A model generated the notes under the pieces. It did not search any database and was not told the DNA's origin. It worked only from the letters and a program-made list of their open reading frames with translations. A stretch of DNA of 64,000 nt from Mangifera indica (lineage: Eukaryota; Streptophyta; Magnoliopsida; Sapindales; Anacardiaceae), in the NCBI RefSeq assembly GCF_011075055.1, contig NC_058153.1:13206001-13270000 (forward strand). Direction: 5' to 3'. Every line of letters begins with the position of its first letter. The stretch's first letter is position 1. Below, piece by piece: positions 57,995 to 64,000 of the stretch. The position numbers and the translations under genes were made by a program.

Positions 57995-59704
57995 TCAGTC
58001 AAAGCCAGTTAAAAGATTGTTCGCAAGGTTCAAGTTTTGCAATGAATCCACGCTTACGTTTAAAAACCATCTAGGTACTTTGCCAGCAATCTTGTTCGAG
58101 TTAAGGTTTAGGTCCACCAATTGATGTTGGTTCTGCAGGAAGCTTGGGAACTTATTAAGGTTGCAGTACCCCAATCCAAGTCGTCTAAGTTTTGGAAATT
58201 TAGTATCACCATTGGTATTAGTGAGCAATGAAAATTTGTTTGAAGAGAGACTGAAATTTTCTAAATTTATGAGTTTAGAGGCAATCATGCCCAAATCCAC
58301 TGTGCCACTCAAATTGTTTGAATCAAGATAAAGCAAATCAAGGTTCTGGAGGTAGTAAAGACCGCTAGGAAATGGCCCTTGCAATTGATTTGAGTTAAGT
58401 GCAAGTTCCTTCAATTGTGTCAAGTTTCTAATTTGAGAAGGGATTGAACCATTTAACCCATTTGTGCTCAAATGTAAAATAGTAAGGGTTGTTAAGCTCA
58501 TAAGCCAAGAGGGAATTTCACCAACTAAGTTGGTCGCTGAAAGGCTTAATGAAGTAAGTTTACTATACCTGGCCATCCATGACAATGAACGAAAATCATG
58601 GCTTGAAAAATCGTTCTCAAAAAGGTCTAGTCCTTCCAAAGAAGAAAGATTTCCAAGGGCAATTGGCAACTCACCAGAAAATGTATTGTTAGCTAAGCCA
58701 AGATAAGTGATCTTGGTAAGATTACCAAGTGAAGGCGGAATCAATCCCGAAAAACTGCAAGAACTTATATCCAAGGTCTGTAAGGAACTAAGATTCCCTA
58801 TTGAATGTGGAATCTTACCATAAAACGATGTGCTCGCAACTCTCAATTCTTCAAGGTGGTTGTTGTTTTGAAATTCTGGCAAGGATCCAAAGAGATCTGG
58901 ATTAAAACGCACACTGAGCATGCGAAGGTTAGGTAATTGGAATATCTTTGCAGGGAATTCACCTTTCAAATGGCAACCCTTGAGAGATAACTTAGTCAAC
59001 GAAGATAAATTTGCTAAGATATCAGGTACTGATGAAGAAATGTTGATGTGACCAAGATATAGGACTTTGAGTTGAGTTAACTTCTCAACTAGGCTTCTTA
59101 AACTTGGATTTTGGAGCTCCAAGTTAAAATTAAACGTTGTGTCAAGGGTCTCCAACTTTGAAAGCTCTAGGACTTCCGATGGTATTTGACCAGAAAAATT
59201 AGAATTATAAAGGCTCAAATATGATAACCTAGAAAGGTTCTTGATTGCGGAAGGGATTTTGGAGCCATTGAAGTCATTATCATCCAAGCTAAGCCATGTA
59301 AGGTGGACAAGATGGAAGAGACTACTGCTAGAGTTGATAGAACCATAAAGACAACTACTAGCGAGGTCGAGCTTGACCAAATGACCAGTAACCTCATTGC
59401 AGGTGACTCCATCCCATAGGCAGCAATCTTTATCGACTTTCCAAGATGCAACCTTAGGATAAACAGAAGGTTCAGAAGATGCAAACTTATTGATAATCAT
59501 GGTTCCCTTGAACTGTAATAAGGCAGAGCGCTCATCATCACGGCAGAGTGATTGCACACAACAAGTGAAGTGAGCAAGTACTGAAAAGTAAAGGAGTAAA
59601 AGCCAAAGAATTAAGCATCGAAATGAGAAGAAAAATAATGATAACCCCATATATAATTTAGGTAAGTAGCTTGATTTGATTACGAAGATCTTATTCAAAC
59701 GCAT
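57995..59704 (-). CDS. LRR receptor-like protein (Cf-9/RLP class), copy 2, C-terminally truncated
   Basis: One open frame of 569 codons. The protein has a hydrophobic N-terminus (residues 19-48, MGLSLFFFSF...), an LRR N-cap with the Cys pair intact (CRDDERSALLQFKG, then DCCLWDGVTC, residues 54-102), and roughly 19 LRRs to the end. It stops at NLLTGFD*, whereas full-length RLPs run to 850-1000 residues with a C3-type end, a membrane span and a short tail. The TGA and the decayed sequence after it are shared with copy 1, so truncation came before duplication. If expressed it would be a secreted LRR protein without an anchor. RLPs of this class take part in defence or development; no ligand can be inferred. 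The inner Met at 59650 is the likelier start because a TATA box lies only 8 bases before the first ATG. Confidence 0.75.
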   Translation of the reverse strand: MRLNKIFVIKSSYLPKLYMGLSLFFFSFRCLILWLLLLYFSVLAHFTCCVQSLCRDDERSALLQFKGTMIINKFASSEPSVYPKVASWKVDKDCCLWDGVTCNEVTGHLVKLDLASSCLYGSINSSSSLFHLVHLTWLSLDDNDFNGSKIPSAIKNLSRLSYLSLYNSNFSGQIPSEVLELSKLETLDTTFNFNLELQNPSLRSLVEKLTQLKVLYLGHINISSSVPDILANLSSLTKLSLKGCHLKGEFPAKIFQLPNLRMLSVRFNPDLFGSLPEFQNNNHLEELRVASTSFYGKIPHSIGNLSSLQTLDISSCSFSGLIPPSLGNLTKITYLGLANNTFSGELPIALGNLSSLEGLDLFENDFSSHDFRSLSWMARYSKLTSLSLSATNLVGEIPSWLMSLTTLTILHLSTNGLNGSIPSQIRNLTQLKELALNSNQLQGPFPSGLYYLQNLDLLYLDSNNLSGTVDLGMIASKLINLENFSLSSNKFSLLTNTNGDTKFPKLRRLGLGYCNLNKFPSFLQNQHQLVDLNLNSNKIAGKVPRWFLNVSVDSLQNLNLANNLLTGFD

Positions 59705-59711
59705 GAGATGA

Positions 59712-59718
59712 ATTTATA
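59712..59718 (-). promoter_or_regulatory. TATA box of LRR copy 2
   Basis: The minus strand reads CCTATAAATTCATC. With a start site 25-30 bases downstream, the leader would begin after ATG 59704 and the first usable ATG is 59650. Confidence 0.5.
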
Positions 59719-59989
59719 GGCAGATCATGATGGATATACCATCAATATTATTGACTCAAATTCTAAAAAATATACAGGTGTCATAATCTTGGATTAAGAT
59801 GGTGGAGCCTTTTGTAATTCCAAATTTCAGCTCAAGTCGCAATCAGGCTCTCTCATAATAATTGTAATGTTAGTTGGATGAAATTAATTTGCAACCAATT
59901 TTTTTGTCTATTATTTGGGCTCATTAATGACTGTTTATTGAAAATCAGGATCATTTCACATTACTTCTAAGAGACAATTCATAAATAAG

Positions 59990-60660
59990 ACGGTTGGACT
60001 AATAATTCAAAGTCATGACATTTAAAGTCTAGGACCTATAAAGGTTTAGAAATTTAATAACTTTGAAATTGATGAATACAAACTACTTAAAGTGGTCAAG
60101 TTGTGCTGCTCAGTTTTCTCAAATCATGGCTAATTGATTGAAAGTTTTTTTATTTTTAAAACAAGGTTACTAAATACAAACATGCTCATAAAATATGCCA
60201 CTAATTCAAATTTTGATTCCAAAAAACAAAATTTAAATTTAAATATTTAAATTTAAATGATATCTTTTTACAAACTTACACATTGTTATTGTTATTATTA
60301 TTAAGGAAAAATATTTTCATTATTATTAATGTTTGTTGAAAAAAAAGATTATATTAAGTAAATTAAAGAGTTGGACATCCTTAGAAGATTCTTCCAAACA
60401 CACAAGTCTTGGTCAATGGTTGCTCACATGGGGAAGTCTTTTGAAATTTCACATTTGAATTTATAATGCAACCATTTTCAAATATATATAGAGACTTTAG
60501 TTATTTACATTGACTCAAAAAGTCTTTGAAACAAAGACAAAACATGTATAGAAAATGTACAAATTTTCAATAAATGAGAAAGTTCAATTTCTTTTTGTAA
60601 AAATTCATTAATTTAGAGTTTAAATTAACTGCAGAAATTAATAAAATGTAACTTCATATA
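59990..60660. repeat. LRR-gene 5' flank repeat, copy iii
   Basis: TAATAATTCAAAGTCATGAC through AATAAAATGTAACTTC. It parallels 52300-52870 and 53590-54215 and marks the right end of the segmental duplication. Confidence 0.75.
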
Positions 60661-61399
60661 TGTTTTATATAATTACAAAATATATATATATATATATAAT
60701 TACAAAATATAAAAAAAAATATAATAAACTTAAAATGACATAACACAAAAATCCGATGAGACAAAGTTTCAGATATAATTACCCCTATTTTTAGACAAAT
60801 GAATTCATTTTTGGGCAAGAGAAATAATTAATTATATTTGAGTTGGAGATATGATTGGAGGATGTAATTTTAATATAATTATTGTCATTTATTTGCATTT
60901 AGTTTGAATTTTGAAAAAGAATGCTTAATTTGTTGCTGCTTTTTCTTTTGGGTACTTATAATGAATCTGACAGAGTGGAAGGATAAAGAAACTGACAGGG
61001 TACTGGAGTTTCGGTGCAGATTCGATTTTTGGACTGATTTTGATTCCATAATGGATTGAAATTGAAATTGAAATCGTAATTGGCTAGTTTCAAAAAATTA
61101 AGAAAAAAATACTAAAATTTATCTAAGATAAGTCAATTTTAGATAAAAACTAAAATTAAATGGTTAGATATTTGACAATTTTAATTATCCTTAATTTTTA
61201 TGCATAAAACTAGTTAAGAGTCGGAGAAAAGACGTCTTAGAATTGATAAAAAAAGATATGATTCAATCGAAATAAAACTCATTAACAACGTTTACTATGA
61301 TTTTTCATATGAAAGTAAGAAGGTAACAGGGGCTTAAGTGACTATTTTTAAGCTTAGTCATAGCAACTATTGTTAGAGATGACAATTTTAATCCAAATT
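60661..61399. other. Intergenic, with first copy of a 120-bp direct repeat
   Basis: AT-rich. At about 60969-61100 it holds GAAACTGACAGGGTA and TTTCGGTGCAGATTCGATTT..., repeated nearly exactly at 62008-62125. No gene. Confidence 0.6.
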
Positions 61400-61985
61400 T
61401 AGAATTTTCAATCCTAACGATAAAGAAAATTTTCAACCTCGCTAATCAGGAATGATGGCACCCCCCTTATCCCTTAGACTCATAACCCTATTACTGAGCT
61501 GCTTGTGAATTAAAGACTTATAGAAGAACTTAGTATTTTGGTCCTCTAAAGCCAGCCACTGAATCCTCGATCACCGCTTTTAAAAAGCCTCCTCATCCTT
61601 ACAAAAGCTAAAAGCATCATTTCGCAAGGTCTCTCTCCAAGGCAACATACTCAACAAATAAAGGATTTGCATCTAAAGTCATAAGTGCCTGAGCCCAATG
61701 CTCTTTAGCCTCTCTCATCCTAGCTGAAATGTGGCTAGAATCCCTAATGTGAACAGATTTTAGCTTACTTTTCAACTTTTTCAATTTCTACGTGAGACGA
61801 AACATAGAATTACCCTCTACAGATAGCTTCCACACTTTTTGAACAGTCTCCACAAAATTTTCATGATCAACCCATAAGTTTAGGAATTTGAAAAAGATAG
61901 GTGTCTTATCTCGCGGAGGCCTAAACTAAACTACCATAGCATTATGATAAGAAACATCCCTAACCAAAATGTGTATACAGTCAAC
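61400..61985 (-). pseudogene. L1-like LINE ORF2 remnant
   Basis: The minus strand gives FRPPRDKTPIFFKFLNLWVD, HENFVETVQKVWKLSVEGNS, then LKKLKSKLKSVHIRDSSHIS and, after shifts, RIQWLALEDQNTKFFYKSLI. These are the ordered blocks between endonuclease and reverse transcriptase in plant L1 LINEs (FxFxxxWxxHxxF, GNPMxxLxxKLKxLK, W...GDxNTKFFH). Several stops and shifts; inactive. The reverse transcriptase part is absent. Confidence 0.85.
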
Positions 61986-62222
61986 ATAATAAAAGGCAAT
62001 CTAAAATGAAACTGACAGGGTAGTTTCGGTGCAGATTCGATTTTTGGACTGATTTTGATTCCATAATGGATTGAAATTGAAATTGAAATCGTAATTGGCT
62101 ACTTTCAAAAAATTAAAAAAAAAAAATACTAATGTGTATACAGTCAACATAATAAAAGGCAATCTAAAATGAAAATAAAGAATAGTGTATACAGTCAACA
62201 TAATAAAAGGCAATCTAAAAGT
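61971..62222. repeat. Short direct repeats next to the LINE remnant
   Basis: GTGTATACAGTCAACATAAT followed by AAAAGGCAATCTAAAA occurs three times, near 61972, 62132 and 62187. Between the first two lies the second copy of the 120-bp repeat seen at 60969-61100. Confidence 0.88.
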
Positions 62223-62747
62223 TATGTGAAGTTGAAGATAAGGCTGTTGACTAAAGAAACCAGATTTAAATTGCTCTAACCAGTGAATAGTATAAAAGCA
62301 AACAGATCCTCTTTCTTGAATTTAAGACTTAACAAATCCTGAGCTGCAAGGGACCAACATCAGAAGCAGGAAACCAAAATTCAACTTCTCTGGCACTTTG
62401 TTCTTCATACCCTGAACTAAAAGAAGAAAAGCAAAAGATCGTTTGGCAAACATTAGCATGATTAATCAGCTGCAGGAAGCATAAAATTTAAAAAGGTAGA
62501 AACACTAAAAAAGTCATAAGCACAAGGCACACACATGGGGTTCTACCTATCAAATGAACTGGTTCAGCAGCAGAGAATGCAGGGTTGCCGTAACGAACTT
62601 ATCAGAAACCACATGATGATTTCCCCATTTGACTGTTGACATAATCCTGGATTACCTGTAATGGGAGGTTGTGCAACTTCATAGGATTCTGAGGGTCAAT
62701 GAATATTCATTCCTGCAACTTCTGCATAGGAACAAGGCAGCCTAAGC
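62223..62747. other. Possible intron or exon DNA of a minus-strand gene
   Basis: Less AT-rich than its surroundings. Short coding-like minus-strand stretches occur (near 62345-62400, REVEFWFPASDVGPLQ), but no exon set can be assembled with confidence. Confidence 0.3.
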
Positions 62748-63083
62748 TTGAGCTCGGTTCGATTTGAGTGGAGTCAAACTCAAACTCGAGTTCGAGCTCG
62801 ATTGGTTTAAAAGGAGTTGAGCTCAAGTTAAAGCTTTAGACTCAATTCAATACTAAAATGAGGTTGTTTTAATGTTTATTGGTTAAAAAGATTTAATTTA
62901 TTCATATCGAATTTTTCACATTTTCGAGTTTGACAGTTGAACATCACTATAGCTTAAGCTCGAGCTCAAGCTCAAAAATATTGAACTCTTAAGCTCGGGC
63001 TCGTTTATATCAAGCTCATTTTAGGTTCATTTGAACCAAGCCCAAACTCAAACTTGAACAGACTCAATTCTAATCTAACCCTA
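62748..63083. repeat. Dispersed repeat rich in GAGCTCGA words
   Basis: AAGCTTGAGCTCGGTTCGAT ... AGCTTAAGCTCGAGCTCAAG ... TCTAATCTAACCCTA. Same family as 11099-11465. Non-coding. Confidence 0.5.
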
Positions 63084-63822
63084 TATTCAACAATACCTTC
63101 CCCTAACCCAAGGTTCCAGTTACAATAAACATGTTTACTGGCCATGTTCTCATTGCATCTTCTATTCAAACACTATGATATATTGAATCATATGAGGTAA
63201 TTACAGGTTGATGAGACACTGATTTATCAGAGAAGACAACATCACTTCTTAAGATACTTTTAAAATTTCTTTAAACTAACAAATAAAATTAACTAAAGGA
63301 AGCTTGTTTTTAGGCACTCTAATACAACTAACCAGTCAACCACTTGAAGTGGAAGCAAATGAACCCCACATGTTTTAATCTATCCAGTAATCTCATTCAT
63401 ATGATATGATATTAGGAACTGAAAAAGAATGTAGCCTCTTCCCCAGTCTGCATAACTATTAAAGTGCATCAAACAATTTGCAAAAATTATAAATGTTTAA
63501 ATCCTGACTCTCATTGGCTGTTAATCACACTGGATAGGTCTGGAGACTGCACTAAGCAGCACAGAGAGGTACTTTATAAATAGATGAAAAGAAGTAAAAA
63601 TAAACAAATAAATGTATGCATATATCACTTATATGACTACCACAAATATATATATATTTATTTTTCAGAATATACCAATTGATGGGAAGATGATATGAAA
63701 GACACCAGTAACATATTCCAAACTTCAGCCATTGAACTGGTGGCCTACAGTAAAGAGGTGGTCATAATATACATGATAATATTGCACCAAATTTTTTAAA
63801 GTGTTCAGCAATTTTAACTTAC

Positions 63823-63890
63823 TAATCTCATTGATTTGAGGGAGAGTACCAACTTCCATGAGAAGGGCTAAGAAGGGGGAAGGCATGGTC
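63823..63890 (-). CDS. Candidate internal exon of an unknown minus-strand gene
   Basis: On the minus strand a TTTTTTTCAG acceptor is followed by 68 bases encoding TMPSPFLALLMEVGTLPQIN and EI, then an A|GTAAGTT donor. Splice sites match plant consensus closely and the codons look real, but I do not recognise the protein. Neighbouring exons would lie to the right, beyond the window, and to the left in 62-63.7 kb. Coordinates cover the exon only. Confidence 0.4.
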
Positions 63891-64000
63891 CTGAAAAAAA
63901 CATATAACAACAGTTTAAAAAAAAAAAGAGGAGAGTAGCAGAGGAGCCAAGGCCAACTTCAATGCATCACAAAAGGTCAAAAAAGTTCTTTCCACAAATA

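Overview
The window is nuclear DNA of a flowering plant, a eudicot. It is AT-rich, has a split KNOX gene with GT-AG introns, plant-type TATA promoters, Cf-9-class LRR proteins, Copia, LINE and Mutator-type transposon remains, and long gene-free stretches. The species cannot be fixed from the sequence alone. Everything below was read by eye.

Layout. (1) 1-5655: the 5' 625 codons of an intronless TM9SF (nonaspanin) gene on the minus strand, running off the left edge, with a broken copy of its 5' end 2.4 kb upstream. (2) 5665-8867: a 3.2-kb foldback transposon of Mutator type, with long inverted arms, a 9-bp target duplication and GC-rich palindromes set in (TA)n DNA. (3) 11.7-37.7 kb: seven plus-strand copies (A-G) of a small Cys/His-rich protein gene sharing the motif IERRPYHKNCGCALH. 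Four are open (A, D, F, G) and three are broken (B, C, E). Most carry the same duplicated promoter. I know of no named family or function.

(4) 16.83-30.13 kb: a 13.3-kb Copia-derived composite inserted in the 3' flank of copy C. It has a 5' LTR, a tRNA-Met-type primer site, a decayed gag, then about 10.7 kb of tandem array. The array holds fifteen ~670-bp monomers in a ~1,345-bp higher-order unit. The monomers derive from a GeBP/DUF573 (STOREKEEPER-like) transcription-factor gene joined to the C-terminal tail of a Copia polyprotein. A polypurine tract and a 3' LTR follow, and that LTR is split by an inverted internal segment.

(5) 40-48 kb: two related palindromic elements, one old (40.1-41.0 kb) and one nearly perfect (43.38-44.30 kb). 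The second lies 250 bp upstream of an apparently intact five-exon class II KNOX homeobox gene (KNAT3/4/5 type). (6) 45.4-60.7 kb: a tandem segmental duplication. One unit holds KNOX intron 1 through intron 2 plus an LRR receptor-like-protein gene on the minus strand. In the second unit the KNOX part is a pseudogene, cut by a 1.6-kb TG...CA insertion flanked by GTTAG. Both LRR copies end at the same stop before any membrane anchor. (7) 61-64 kb: an L1-like LINE remnant, short repeats and one well-spliced candidate exon of an unknown minus-strand gene.

The likely functional genes are TM9SF (endomembrane trafficking), the KNOX regulator, up to four small-family genes and possibly the truncated LRR gene at 58-59.7 kb. 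Duplication and transposition explain most of the rest.
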